Below are positions 1-9,589 of a stretch of 33,275 nt of DNA, one piece after another. Location: contig NC_090621.1 of assembly GCF_004359215.1 (NCBI RefSeq), positions 4,069,442 to 4,102,716 on the forward strand, in the 5' to 3' direction. The notes below the pieces were generated by a model. The model was not told the DNA's origin. It saw nothing but the letters and a program-made list of their open reading frames with translations, and did not search any database. Made by a program: the position numbers and the translations under genes. Position 1 is the first letter of the stretch. Every line of letters begins with the position of its first letter. The stretch comes from Bremia lactucae. Lineage: Eukaryota > Oomycota > Peronosporomycetes > Peronosporales > Peronosporaceae.

Positions 1-463
1 TAATTAGACCCACAACTCGGGTATGATTTACATTTGAGAACAACCCTTGTGGATGTGATGTACATAGGTGCATTCGCATTAGGAGGGCTGACCCCTAGCG
101 TCATCCGTTATGACGGCTCGCGTCATCCGTTACGCGAGGTATCTAGAAAGATACGCTCGCAATATGTAATAGTGTTATCTACAGAGATGACATTTTTTAT
201 TGGTAAAAAAGGTATTTATATTTAATATGCTTAAATGTAAATCAGTCTGAAAACTACTTCTTACTTAGTAAAGCGCATGAGGAGCCGGATTACCGCTCCC
301 GTGACGACACTTCACTAGAGTACTTAGTGCGTTAAGTGCGTTCGCTAAGGCGCTCAACACAACTATCTCACTGCACGCAAGAGAAGACAGTTTAACCGCT
401 TCATCGCTGTGATAGGGTGTGTGCTTAAGTAAGCGTGGCCGCATTAAGACTTGCCCGCCTACA
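1..463 (+). repeat. LTR of Gypsy family C (5' LTR, left end outside window)
   Basis: This matches the second C LTR at 3758-4246 from about its 88th base onward, for example the stretches around 'acccttgtg' and 'gtcatccgtta'. It ends in 'cgcctaca' at 463, followed directly by a primer-binding-like TGGTAGCAC. Two inverted relatives lie at 4650-4958 and 24620-24998. The LTR start (TGTAACGGGCT in the other copy) lies left of base 1. Confidence 0.75.
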
Positions 464-484
464 CTTGGTAGCACTCGAAATCCT
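464..484 (+). other. tRNA primer-binding site of element C
   Basis: TGGTAGCAC at 466-474 sits 2 bases after the LTR end. The same core follows the LTRs of elements A, D and B in this window. It is the expected place for minus-strand priming. I did not assign the tRNA. Confidence 0.6.
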
Positions 485-505
485 TCCCACGACCCGAATC
501 TCTGC

Positions 506-1590
506 GTGTGTAGGTGAGGATGAGCCTCAACATCGATTGGACTCATTCCCCTCACCTCGCCGAACTTCATCAAGAGGTGGCAGGACACTTGGCGCAGGAA
601 ATTGGTGAACAAGCCCTGCCCAGGCTCTTGGGAGTCCTCCTGAGTAACATGTTGCTCAGTTGGAGCAATTTGAGGCATTCGTGCTCGGACAGCGGAGAGC
701 GCGTCTGAGGCACAGAGCCTTGCTGCGGCGGATTCCGTCACTCAGACTCAAAATGAGCTGAGACATGAGCAGGCTCGGAGCGAGGCTCTTAACAGGACTG
801 TTGAGATGCTCTCTGCCCGGCCGCATCAGCCGAGGTCCATTCGGATGGGCCCGCCGAAGTTCGATGGAACTGCAGCGCATACGATTGTCCACTGGATTCT
901 GGTTGTGAAGCAATGCAGTGTCGCGCAGCTCATCGTGGACGACAGCCGGATGGTGTCGTATGCCATGTCGCATCTGCGCGGTAAGGCCTCAGAGTGGACT
1001 TCCTCGGCGCTTTTGGCGGCCAGAAAAGCGTTCCTTACATAGACGATCTTTAAGGAAAAGATTCGCGCCACGAACAACAATGTGTTGCTTCAGGCGCGCC
1101 TCTTTGGAGCGCCATAGGCGAGGCGATCTCTGCAAGAGTATGTGCGAGAGATGCGCTCGCTGTCGGGCGTCCGTTGCCGTAGGTCCTATTCCGAAACATA
1201 TTAAAATGCCCACGTTTGTAAACGGACTACGGCATAGGCCATCGCAACAGGTTCTTTTAAGAAAGGTGCCGTCGACGAAGTAAGAGGCAATCCAAATTGC
1301 CGTGGTTGAGGAGCAATCTTACAACAGTGCCTCTGCGACAGCTTAAGATAAGCCGTCGGCCGAGAGGTCAGATGCCACTCCCATGGAGTTGGGCAAGGCA
1401 GACGTTGTCTGCTATAAATGCGGCAAGCGCGGCCACATGATGGATCGCTGCTATGCCAGGGTCCCTACTGGGGCAAATATTCCCAGCAAGAGGACTCCCT
1501 TTCTGAAGTGCGATGGCAAGAACCAGCGTGCGAGACGCATGAGTTCTGCATCGACCACTGAGGGGTCGGGAAATGCAGGATTGCAGTAGG
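506..1590 (+). pseudogene. gag: Gypsy C gag with zinc knuckle, frameshifted
   Basis: Gag forms the retroelement particle and binds its RNA. The reading passes through several frames: a leader piece near 514-708, the capsid-like part at 730-1042 (motifs PPKFDGTAAHTIVHW and SHLRGKASEW), a stop at 1040, broken capsid C-terminal sequence to about 1380, then a clear CCHC zinc knuckle CYKCGKRGHMMDRC at 1410-1451. It sits just after the primer-binding site, as gag should. Stops and frame changes make it non-functional. The family call rests on recall of oomycete Gypsy gag; the knuckle is seen directly. Confidence 0.75.
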
Positions 1591-1651
1591 GATGGGATGC
1601 CCTACTGACGCAGACTCTGAAGCTACCCCTTAGTTCATAGTTGTCGAACAA

Positions 1652-2050
1652 ATGGGTACCATAGTCCCTGAGGTCTCGAAATTTCGGACCTTAACCCTGC
1701 TGGTCTATAGCGCTCAAGTAAGAGTATATGACCAGGTGATGACCCTCCTAGTGGACTTAAGTGCATCACAAAATTTTGTAAAACTCGCGGCTCTAAGAAA
1801 GAGATCAGCGATGTTTGAGTCGCTTTGCCAGGATGGCAAGCGAAAAGAGGCGACTGTTCGTTTATCGATCGGCGCGCTCATAAAGTCTGAGGGAGTTCAG
1901 GTAGAACTCGCCTTCAGCTTTAGTGACTTCTCTTGTAAAGATAAGTTTACAGTGCTACGTATGGAGAGTCCGTATGACCTCATCCTAGGCATGCCATATA
2001 TGGCAAAACGCCAACCATAGATAGACTGGCATAAACGCACGGTGCGAACT
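1652..2050 (+). pseudogene. Gypsy C retropepsin-like protease
   Basis: This is the aspartic protease domain that cuts Gag-Pol. The open frame 1652-2020 contains the flap/active-site region LLVDLSASQNFVK and the C-terminal YDLILGMPYMAKRQP, followed after a stop by IDWHKRTVRT. The catalytic triplet region usually reads D-S/T-G-A; here it is D-L-S-A, so the glycine is missing and activity is unlikely. It follows gag in the expected order. Downstream pol (RT, RNase H) is absent and replaced by inverted sequence. Confidence 0.75.
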
Positions 2051-2109
2051 CTACGCAGGGCACTGAAAAGGATGTGCTCCTGCGCGAGGCGTATGTATCT
2101 GATGTTGCA

Positions 2110-3180
2110 TCGAACACAGTTGAGGGTGCGTTGACGGGATGTCAAACGTCACCAAGTCCTACTCAGTTTGTTGGGGCTGGAATAGTAGACGACCCACGTA
2201 AAATACGGGGTGCGTCTTCATATACGGGGGAAGGGGGCCCTATAGTATAGGTACAACCTCTTAGACCACCGCAGACGGCCCTAAGAAATGTAACAACAAC
2301 TTCGTTGTACCTCCAGGTAGTAAAGAAATTGCATTTTTAGGTAGTGTGGCAGTGCTTAATAGTACTTTATCCTCAACGTAAAGCGTTCATTGTTTTTGCA
2401 ACCATTTCGTTCAACGCAGCCTTTTTTTGTATATCCTGTGCACTTGCCATCGCGTCACGGACTTTTGGTGGGATGGCTAATCACTCATCCACAAAGCGGT
2501 GAGCTTCGCTCACGCTTTCAGCACATGCATTTTTTGCCGTAACTCCATACTAATCACTGTCAAGCCGGCAGGGTCACTAGGGAAAGTTTCTGACTTTGAG
2601 ATGATACCCTCGCCGGTCATCGTCATATTGACGAAACTATGTCCCTCTTTCCCACCGAGCACAGTGAGGGCCCCTCCACTAGACTCGGGCTGCGCACAAA
2701 CGAGACTAACGTCCGAGGATGGCGCAGTCCGTTAATATAAAACGGTGTCTCACCCGTACTGACGTGAACTCTGTTATTTATAGCGAACTCCACAAATGGC
2801 AATTGCTTGTTCCACTCATTAAGAGTTGCTGTAGTGCGTAAGACATCCGCCACGACCCGATTAACACGTTCTGTTTGACCATTAGTCTGGATGACCGATG
2901 GGCAAACAGAGCGTGCCAATCGGGTCGTGGCGAATGAGTTACGCACTTTGATGATCTGCGGTCGTGTGTGGAGCTTGCTGCCTAGCAGCTCAAGCACATG
3001 TCGCCGAAAAACAGACGTAAAACGTGGATCCCGGTCCGATACTATAGACTGAGCATCCCGTGTAGTCGGAACACATGATCCAGGGACAACTGAGCTGCCT
3101 CCTTGTCTGTGATCTATGTTTTACATGGTGCTAAATACACCAATTTGCTTAGTCCGTCTGAAACAGTTTGTTGATCGAGA
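2110..3180 (-). pseudogene. Inverted Gypsy integrase and pol C-terminus inside element C
   Basis: Read on the minus strand, 3180 to 2500 holds the integrase core: a DGLSKLVYLAP-like strand, a frameshifted version of the SDRDPRFT block near 3030, then QTNGQTERVNRVVADVLR (catalytic Glu region) and VEFAINNRVHVSTGETPFY in the frame 2997-2623. Further along come DAMASAQD, a TLPKNAISLLPGGTTKLL-like block and, near 2200, a KTHPVFYVGRL-like block, all typical of the Gypsy pol end. Orientation is opposite to gag and protease of element C, so this is an insertion or inversion. Frameshifts and stops break it. Confidence 0.75.
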
Positions 3181-3595
3181 AGAGATCACATACCCAATTC
3201 CGTTTAAGAAGACCGATGGTGACGCCGACTGTTAGTCGAGCGTCGAACTGGTGGGGGAGACGTGGAAGGTGACAAACTTCCAGCCGAATGACTCCTTCGA
3301 CCACGGTACGGACTAGGAGAGGAAGGGATATCACGCGCGTAACGCAAATTTCTCAGCTTCAAATTATCCAAAAGGTCCAGCCGAATTTTAAGCCTTTGGT
3401 AACCCTGGCGATCCTTCGCGCGGACATTGTGAAGACCCGAAATCAGTTGCGAGACTTAACTTTTGCGATCCCCCATCCGCCGTTCTGCAGCGCTCAGCGC
3501 TTGCGACTGAGCGAATGCGGAATAGGCTGCCGCGAATAGGTGGGTGAAATCGTCGCTCCTATCGGGCGCCACCTACACTGATGGATGCTGCTGGA
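3181..3595 (+). other. Unassigned stretch between inverted integrase and chromodomain
   Basis: An 83-codon open stretch lies at 3288-3539 on the plus strand, but I recognise no domain in it. It lies between the inverted integrase and the plus-strand chromodomain, so it is probably part of the C pol C-terminal linker or of the rearrangement junction. Confidence 0.3.
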
Positions 3596-3757
3596 GATTA
3601 ACGCTTTCTAGTTGAAAGGTTGGTTGCCTATCGCTTCGTGCAGAAGAAACATTAAACTTGCATCCAGTGGAGAGGATACTTAAAAGCGTTTTGACTCTTG
3701 GGAACCTGTCGACGAGCTGCGCGTCGACGCACCGGATCTGGTGTCTGCCTTTGAGAA
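3596..3757 (+). pseudogene. Chromodomain end of element C pol
   Basis: Read in frames broken by stops, 3600-3757 gives RFLVERLVAYRFVQKKH, then CIQWRGYLKAFDSWEPVDEL and RVDAPDLVSAFENV. This matches the chromodomain pattern of chromoviral integrases (V-E-x-L, W-R-G-Y, D-S-W-E-P, D-x-P-x-L-V). Such domains steer integration to marked chromatin. It runs straight into LTR C2 at 3758 without a polypurine tract, so the join is probably a deletion junction rather than the original 3' end. Confidence 0.65.
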
Positions 3758-4246
3758 TGTAACGGGCTAAAGTTGCCCAACCGTTACACAAAACCATTTA
3801 GTACACCTTGTGTAGCTAACGGGATGGTCATTTACTTTATGGAAAGGAATTAGACCTGCTACTTGGGTGTGGTGCACGAAGTGACCAACCCTTGTGTATG
3901 TGATGCAAATAGGTGCAATTACATTGAAGGGATGACGGCTAGCGTCATCCGTAAGCCGAAGTATTCAGGTAATACGTTCGCCACGTAGGGTGCACATCTA
4001 CAGAAATGACATTTATTGATTTGTCAAAGATTTCATATTCAATTCGATTTAATATAATTCAGTCTTTAAGAAATACTTACTAGTTAATAAGTGCGCAGTG
4101 AAGCCAAATTACCGCTTCGGTGAGGTCGCTTAGACGCCTACTAACTACCTCACTACACGTAAGAGAAGACGTTCGAACCGCTTCCTCATTGCGCCTGAAG
4201 GTGTGTCTAAAAGTACAGCATGGCTGCTATCGTATGTCCGCCTAAA
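3758..4246 (+). repeat. Second LTR of Gypsy family C
   Basis: Starts TGTAACGGGCT and ends CGCCTAAA, 489 bp. It aligns along its length with 1-463 and, inverted, with 4650-4958 and 24620-24998. No purine-rich tract precedes it. After its end the sequence is 'aaaggagcactag', a decayed form of the primer-binding site seen at 464. Confidence 0.75.
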
Positions 4247-4589
4247 AAAAGGAGCACTAGTTGTCGCTCTGCTAGTCCCAAATCAACTAGCACGAGTGGC
4301 GTGATGAGAAGAAGCAGGGGGTACAGTACCACTTATGACTTCTCTGACACGCAAGCGAGGGAAGTTTAGTCGCTACAACCGTTGTTTCGGCACATCGGAA
4401 TGTGGCTAAAAGCAGCGCACGAATTCCGCTTCGTATAGTTTGGTCGATTCATCTGAATACAACACGATCGGGATTGGAGAAACAAGACCAATGATTTCCC
4501 GTGAGCCTCCCTCGAACTAAAGATACCATAATAATAATGTGCATCTGAGTAGCGCGCTCTACAAGTGATGCACTCGTTCCATCCGAATC
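4216..4589 (+). repeat. Left arm of ~350-bp inverted repeat
   Basis: This arm covers the last ~30 bases of LTR C2 and the following internal sequence. It is the imperfect reverse complement of 5691-6042: 'ggagcactagttgtcgct' at 4250 pairs with 'agcgacaactagtgctcc' near 5991-6008, and 'ctgacacgcaagcg' near 4340 with its complement near 5905. The arms are clearly diverged, so the duplication is not recent. The spacer is about 1.1 kb and holds an inverted C LTR and an unknown ORF. Confidence 0.7.
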
Positions 4590-4649
4590 AGGCCATTCAG
4601 ATGGAGGTGGCATTGGTGGTATGCCACCAGTCACATAGCCACGTTCAAC

Positions 4650-4958
4650 CTGACTGGCTTTTAAACTGATTTATATTTTATTAAATTAAATATAAAAATT
4701 TATCAAATAAATAGATGACGTCTCTGTAGAAGAGCACCCCTACGTGGCGAGCGTATTATCTAAAAACCTCAGATTACATACGACACTAGCCGTCATTCCT
4801 TCCAATGTGAATGCACCTGTGCGTCACGCGCGCAAGGGTGCGTCACGTTTTGCACCAGTAGGCGTAATTACTTTACATAAAGAAATTGACCATCCCGGTA
4901 AGTACACAAAGAGTACTCAATGGGTTTGTGTAACATTATGGCAGCTTTAGACCGTTAC
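4650..4958 (-). repeat. Partial inverted LTR of family C
   Basis: On the minus strand this starts near 4958 with GTAACGGTCTAAAGC and aligns with the first ~300 bp of LTR C2, ending near 4650 at the 'aaatcagttt' block. The LTR's last ~180 bp are missing. A polypurine tract lies just upstream on the minus strand, so this is the 3' LTR of a minus-strand unit extending to the right. Confidence 0.65.
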
Positions 4959-4973
4959 CCTTCCCCCTTTAAG
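4959..4973 (-). promoter_or_regulatory. Polypurine tract of inverted C unit
   Basis: On the minus strand the sequence is AAAGGGGGGAAGGG, directly before the LTR start. A near-identical tract (AAAGGGGGGATGG) precedes the inverted C LTR at 24998. Such tracts prime plus-strand synthesis. Confidence 0.65.
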
Positions 4974-5109
4974 AGCGAATTTTACATTTATGTATAATAC
5001 GTCAACGGGAGGAAGAGGGACAACGAGCTGCTTCACGCGCCGCTTATTAATCAACCCTATCACTCTTAGCGACCAGTGTGTACATTCTTGTCTTCACACG
5101 GCGTCTGAC

Positions 5110-6011
5110 ATGCCACCTAAAAGGGGCAAATCTGATGGGTTGTCTACAAAGTCACCCACACAACCACGCACGAGGCACACGCGCAGGGATAAAACGCAGT
5201 CGTAGCCTAGTGTCTCAGTTGCAACACCGACTGCTATTACTGCTGCCGCTCTAGTAGGACTTATAGATCGATTTCACTTTCAACGTGAGGATATAGATCC
5301 GTCGTTCATTGTTGACTATAATGAGTCAACGCCGCTGCCATCCCTCATGGTATTATTGAGCACAGCGAGCTAATGAGAAAAGATTATGGTGCTTTATTGC
5401 CCAAGCTTAACCCACTCCTCCTAAATTGGAGACGCCCGACGTTGCGAAGGCCAACTTGCCGAACGTCAACAAAGCAACTGTCTCGCCGTCTGTGCAACTA
5501 GCGCAGCGACCATTTCGTGAGAGCACTGCCCATAAAGGCGCGGCTGCTTCTCAGTTGGGTAGAACCACAAAGCCTGCCATTCAGACCACCATCACAATGG
5601 GTCTGACGCAGAATAGCCTAAGCTTAAAGCTCCACCGACGGCACTTGAGCGTGTTCAGTCGGTGTCACAAGCTAGCAGAATTGAACGTGGGATGGAACGA
5701 GTACGTCACTTCTAGAGCGCTCTACTCAGATGCACAGTATTATTATTGTATGTATAGTTCTTGGGAGACTCACGAGAAATCATTAATCGTGTTTCCCCGA
5801 TCGCGGTCGTATTGCATTCAGATGATTCAACCAACATATACGATGCGGAATTCATGCGTCTGATGTGCCGAAACAACGGTTGTAGCGACTTAACTTCGCT
5901 CGCTTGCGTGTCAGAGAAATCATGGGTAATACTGTACCTCCTGTATCTTCTCATTACGCCGCTCCTGCCAGTCCATTTGGAATTAGCGGAGCGACAACTA
6001 GTGCTCCTTTT
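5110..6011 (+). pseudogene. Unknown ORF opposing the LTR direction in the short C unit
   Basis: I do not recognise this protein. The ATG at 5110 opens MPPKRGKSDGLSTKSP, rich in basic residues, Ser and Thr. After a stop near 5203 the frame continues through DRFHFQREDIDPSFIVDYNE, then shifts near 5345 to ELMRKDYGALLPKLN, and again into 5426-5600 (ETPDVAKANLPNVNKATV). The last part, 5760-5930, reads REIINRVSPIAVVLHSDDS. The left inverted-repeat arm, read on the minus strand, encodes a related peptide (EIIGLVSPIPIVLYSDES), with conservative replacements. The ORF begins about 150 bp from the polypurine tract and runs against the LTR direction. An alternative is a plus-strand gag of another family. 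Confidence 0.4.
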
Positions 6012-6042
6012 TTAAGGCGGGCGCTACGATAGCAGTCACGCT
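5691..6042 (-). repeat. Right arm of ~350-bp inverted repeat
   Basis: This is the partner of 4216-4589. Its outer end (6012-6042, minus strand) matches the last ~30 bp of LTR C, so this arm is the LTR-proximal end of a minus-strand C unit whose 5' LTR is cut at 6042, where LINE sequence begins. Confidence 0.7.
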
Positions 6043-6045
6043 ATC

Positions 6046-6345
6046 CGACTGCCTTACGAGGCTCTTCAAAAACATTCGTTTGCACTATCCAACTGCGGGC
6101 GTGAAACAAGGCGGTCCGCTGTCTGGGCTCCTTTTAATGCTGACCATCGAGCCTCTTAACATCCTGCTGAGGCGTCACGAGGAGTATGGTGTGTGTCTTA
6201 CCGCAGACCACACCACCACAAGCACATTGTTCGCCGACGACTGGACGCTTTTGGATAGCTCGTTCGTGAACTTGCAAGCCCAGCTTGAGGTCGGCGACGG
6301 ATAGATTCGGGACCATGACAGCCGAGTCATATCATGGGAAGTCAC
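6046..6345 (+). pseudogene. LINE-type (non-LTR) reverse transcriptase fragment
   Basis: The open frame 6080-6304 reads GVKQGGPLSGLLLMLTIEPL, then LLRRHEEYG, then STLFADDWTLL. The G-V-K/R-Q-G-x-P-L-S block and the F-A-D-D catalytic loop (Asp pair that binds metal) are the hallmarks of non-LTR retrotransposon RT, unlike the Y-F-D-D of the Gypsy copies here. About 75 codons survive of an RT that normally spans ~250 or more. It stops near 6304 and is cut by LTR A at 6362. On the left it abuts the truncated C LTR at 6042. Confidence 0.8.
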
Positions 6346-6361
6346 TTCGGATAACCGTAAG

Positions 6362-6848
6362 TGTAGCGGAGCTACCTCGCTTCTAAAATCAGAGGAAGAC
6401 TTTCAGACTCAAAAAGTCACTTAGTTCTATTGAGCTTATGGGTTTAACAACTCAGGGAGTCGTACAAGCTATTAAAGCTTAAGGAATCCTAGTTCAAGTG
6501 ATTCAGGGGTTCGTAGAACCAAGTGGCTACTAGTGCCCAAGAGGATATACCTTAGAAAGGCTTCTATCTATTACAGATCAATGCGCAAGCCTTAGAAAGG
6601 CACTTAACGCTTTTAGATCAAAAGGGGAACTGCACTTTATTTAATAATTCAAATCTAAAAACCCGACCCTAGCTAATAAAAAATAGATTTTGGCCGCCAG
6701 ATTCATATCTGGCGGCGAACACATTTGTTACCCATAATAAATGGGATTTAAGTAATAAACTATTTTTAAAATTGGATAAAAGGGTATTTTACCCATAAAG
6801 TAAATGTACCACAACCACGGTTCTCCAACCGATGTGTGCTCCATTACA
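6362..6848 (-). repeat. LTR of Gypsy A (3' LTR in element orientation)
   Basis: 487 bp, TGTAGCGGAGC to GCTCCATTACA on the plus strand, with complementary ends. It aligns without visible length change to 16208-16694; by eye about 30 mismatches (roughly 6-7%). Each copy has a short repeated block CCTTAGAAAGGC twice. A purine-rich GATGAAGAGGG precedes it on the minus strand at 6849-6859. The five bases outside this LTR (GTAAG) do not match those outside the other (CTCGG), so no target duplication is visible. Confidence 0.9.
6693..6716. promoter_or_regulatory. 10-bp stem-loop within LTR A
   Basis: Arms GCCGCCAGAT and ATCTGGCGGC with loop TCAT. The other LTR has one mismatch in the stem (GCCACCAGAT). 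It could act in RNA 3'-end formation or packaging; the role is a guess. Confidence 0.4.
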
Positions 6849-6859
6849 CCCTCTTCATC
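6849..6859 (-). promoter_or_regulatory. Polypurine tract of element A
   Basis: The minus strand reads GATGAAGAGGG directly before the LTR start TGTAATGG. Position and composition fit a plus-strand primer. Confidence 0.6.
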
Positions 6860-6958
6860 AGACTGTTGACACCGAGTGACAACATTCGCTTCATTTCCTC
6901 TTTGAGGTTGGAACCTTAACAGCTAACCGTTCGGTTATGCTTTTTATTTCTTTGTCGC

Positions 6959-7319
6959 ATGACAAGCAAGCGTGAGTCACAGACTCTTAGCTCCTTCCTC
7001 AACGATGAGGGAATGGTCGACTTTGAAAGTCACTTTCAATCAGAAGAGGAGGAAAAAGAGCGTCGTTCGCTCACGCCTTCTTCTCCGGATGCACGTCGGC
7101 GGGCCCCGAATCCGTTCCCAGAAGGTGGTGCCGCTGATGTTTTTGCTGCATTGAGCAGGACACGGGACCCTGAGTCCAACATCATTACGAATCCGCTCGT
7201 TGAAAAGCAAGAGCAGATAATCCTCTTCGAGGAAAGAGCTCGTCTTCGAGCTGCCGAGATAGTGAAAGCTAAAGCTCAAAGTGAATATAGATTCACTTTG
7301 CTTAGTGTGGACGACTCCC
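6959..7319 (+). CDS. Plus-strand ORF part a, antisense to element A, unknown protein
   Basis: I do not recognise this protein. A true ATG at 6959 opens MTSKRESQTLSSFLNDEG; the frame stays open for ~120 codons to the breakpoint at ~7313. It is highly charged: an acidic run (QSEEEEKERR), a Pro/Ser segment, and a likely helix rich in Glu, Arg and Ala (FEERARLRAAEIVKAKAQ). It starts ~110 bp inside the 3' LTR and runs against gag-pol. At ~7313 it meets the truncated chromodomain of pol copy 1, so its C-terminal part is lost here. Part b (10738-11289) sits next to the other chromodomain and could be the other half; that is inference. It could instead be an unrelated insertion. Confidence 0.5.
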
Positions 7320-8073
7320 AAGAGTTTTCAGAAGAGGGGTACCCTAGCCACTTCAACAGATACTGGTATTGTCCCTCACGATGACGTCGCTTTAAAAGTT
7401 CATCCACATGAAATTGAAGGTTTCCTTGCGCATCAAGCAGCGCGGGAGGGGGTCAAAATTTCGGCGGAAGCATTTGATGCTTTACGGCACGAGGTGCAAC
7501 TTCTTCGTGAGGTCCTTGCTCGGGTTGAGAGCTCTTTTGAGGCGGTTTGGGACCGTCTTTCGACGCTGGAGCGTCAGCAGCCTCGTTTAGAGGGGCAGCT
7601 GGATATCCTGGTGAGGATGCAGCAATCTGCGGCGCTTGCGCCTGTCTCGGCGCAAGCGTCTTCAAGTCCACATGGGAAGGGTCCCGATATGGCTTAAGCA
7701 AGCCTACGTAAAACACTGGGTGTGTACGCAGCTTGCTAGGAAGGTTTAGCGTATAAGCTAGGCCCTTCTTCGCCACGACCGTAAATGGTCCAATAAAGCG
7801 CGGGCGCAATTTGGTATAGAAGACCGCGGAAACCACGTTGGTAGGAGGGTTCTTAGCGTTTAGAAAAACTCGGTCTCCGACCATATATGAATTAATACAG
7901 CTTCTGGCTTTGGCATCTGCTTGTTCTTTTTGTTTGTCTTGGCTATCAGCCATCGTTTCCCTTACGTGTCTTAAGACACTAAATCGCGTCGCGAGAAACT
8001 CGCTTACTTGTTTCCGAACGGTAACAGGGCTGATATCAGCAAGTCTATCGGCTAATCCCCCCCCCACCACCAA
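7313..8073 (-). pseudogene. Element A pol copy 1: integrase C-terminus, linker, cut chromodomain
   Basis: The minus-strand frame 8073-7453 (206 aa) contains ADSQDKQKEQADAKARS, YMVGDRVFLNAKN, LRPRFIGPFTVVAKKG (GPF/Y-type module) and LRTHPVFYVGLLKPYRDPSH, then a Pro/Ala/Ser linker and HQMLPPKF. A TGA at 7453 replaces the Trp codon seen in copy 2. Beyond it the chromodomain is visible (LLKWLGYPSSENSWE on the same strand) but is cut at ~7313, where the unrelated ORF begins. The plus-strand frame across 7281-7697 is a shadow of this region. Confidence 0.85.
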
Positions 8074-8097
8074 GCCCTAAACCACGCAGTGGTATCG

Positions 8098-8960
8098 TTA
8101 GTGGAACGCGTGGGTGGGTAAGACTGTTTGCATAGAACGAGTATAGCCTGTAGAGGCATCAACAGCGTTTTTTAACGCAAACTCCACCACTGGGAGCATT
8201 GACCTCCAGCGCTTTGGTGTCTGAGCACACACGCTGCGTAAAACGTCTTCGATGACGCGACTAACACGTTCAGTTTGACTAACGGTGTGCGGATGGTCCG
8301 CAGTGGACATATTCAATCTGGTGCCAATTACTCGGAAAATTGATTTCCAGAATTTACCCGTGAAACAAGGGTCCCGATCAGAGACAATTGCCACTGGCAA
8401 ACCATGTTGTCGAAGCACGCGATTAATAAACAGCTTAGCTGTACCCTCTCCATCAATGGAATCCGGCACGGCCGCTAAGTGAGCCATTTTGCTCAATCGG
8501 TCAACAAAGACCACTATACCAGAGTTACCGGCTGAATCTTTTGGTAGACCGAAAACAAAATCCATACTAATGGACTCCCAGCAACCTATGGGGACGGGAC
8601 GACTCGCCAGTGGCGAAGCAGCATGTGCCGAGGGTTTAACCCGTTGGCAAGTTTCGCATGTGCGAACATATGTGCTGACCCATTTATAAAGTTTGGGCCA
8701 CCAATAACTCTGGCTTATAGAGCCGTAGGTCTTTTCTCTACCGTGATGACCACCAAGGACAGTATCGTGTACTTCAATGAGGATTCGGTACAAATCCTAA
8801 TCATGAGGAACAACGACACGGGGAGGGTCCACGATATCTGTGCAATAAAGCAAGAGGTTGTTATCAATAGAAATCAATGTAACCTTGCACGCAAACGTGC
8901 AGGCAATTTAATACCCGAATCCGAGTTCTTTAAAGCTCGTAGCAGAGCTGCACACTATTC
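8098..8960 (-). pseudogene. Element A pol copy 1: integrase
   Basis: This integrase inserts the DNA copy into the chromosome. The frame 8793-8098 (231 aa) has the zinc-binding H-H-C-C: His9, His16/17 and Cys46/Cys49 in YVRTCETCQRVKP, then the catalytic core with SMDFVFGLPKD (first Asp), AIVSDRDPCFTGKFWKS (second Asp) and QTERVSRVIEDVLR (Glu). The three acidic residues are present. The frame ends at 8098 instead of running into the C-terminal frame, and the upstream part (8800-8960) is frame-shifted. It is ~95% like copy 2. Confidence 0.9.
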
Positions 8961-9039
8961 ATCCTTGGCGTAAGCCGAACTGATTAATCCAGGAATAGGC
9001 GACGAGATAGTCGTTAATTGAGAAAGCTCATAATCCGGC

Positions 9040-9589
9040 CTGCGTGATAATGCATCGGCCAAAGCATTCTGCTCACCGGGCTTATACTTCACCTCGAAGT
9101 TGTATTCCGCGAAAAAGGACCCCATCATGCCATTCTCTGTGAGAGATGGGGCGACTTAGTCGCCGTGCGTAATGACGCGTAATCTGTATATATCACAAAC
9201 GGCATAGAGCCGAGCAGATGAACTCTGAATTTGACGAGAGCATACGTCATAGCAAGTAACTCTTTGTCATGAACTGGGTAGTTCTTTTCCGCAGCTTTAA
9301 GCTGTATAGACTCGAACGCAATAACATGTTCGTGCCCATCAACATCTGTTTGTAACAGAGCACTGCCAATGGCAAAATCTGATGCGTCACAAAGGACACT
9401 GAAAGGCCAATTTGGGTTTGGCAGTGCCAGAATCGGGGCATGGATTAGACTATCCTTAACTGCTCGAAAAACATTATTTTCGGTGCTAGTCCAGCACCAT
9501 CCTGTATCCTTTTTAAGGAGATTAGATAATGGCCTAGCCATATCATCGTAATTTTCGCGATATTTGAGTAAATAATTGTCAAGACCCAA
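9040..9589 (-). pseudogene. Element A pol copy 1: RNase H
   Basis: Degrades the RNA of the RNA/DNA hybrid. The frame 9589-9125 (154 aa) shows the end of RT (LLKKDTGWCWTSTENN), then VLCDASDFAIGSALLQ (Asp), VHDKELLAMTYALVKFRVH (Glu) and VIYTDYASLRT (Asp). The frame breaks near 9125; the last part (KYKPGEQNALADALSRRPDY on the minus strand, 9020-9110) is in another frame. Catalytic acids are intact. Confidence 0.85.

Noticed and set aside
265..741. 158-codon minus-strand frame over the C LTR and gag leader
   Set aside because: It crosses the LTR, primer site and gag start and matches no domain; the plus-strand layout explains the sequence.
5712..5954. 80-codon minus-strand frame as gag of the short C unit
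   Set aside because: The position after the LTR end is right for gag, but the plus-strand reading of the inverted arms shows better peptide conservation; neither is certain.
7281..7697. 138-codon plus-strand frame that looks like a coiled-coil gag
   Set aside because: It is the antisense of the pol C-terminal linker and chromodomain, which match known Gypsy protein blocks on the minus strand; the same shadow occurs at 11514-11717.
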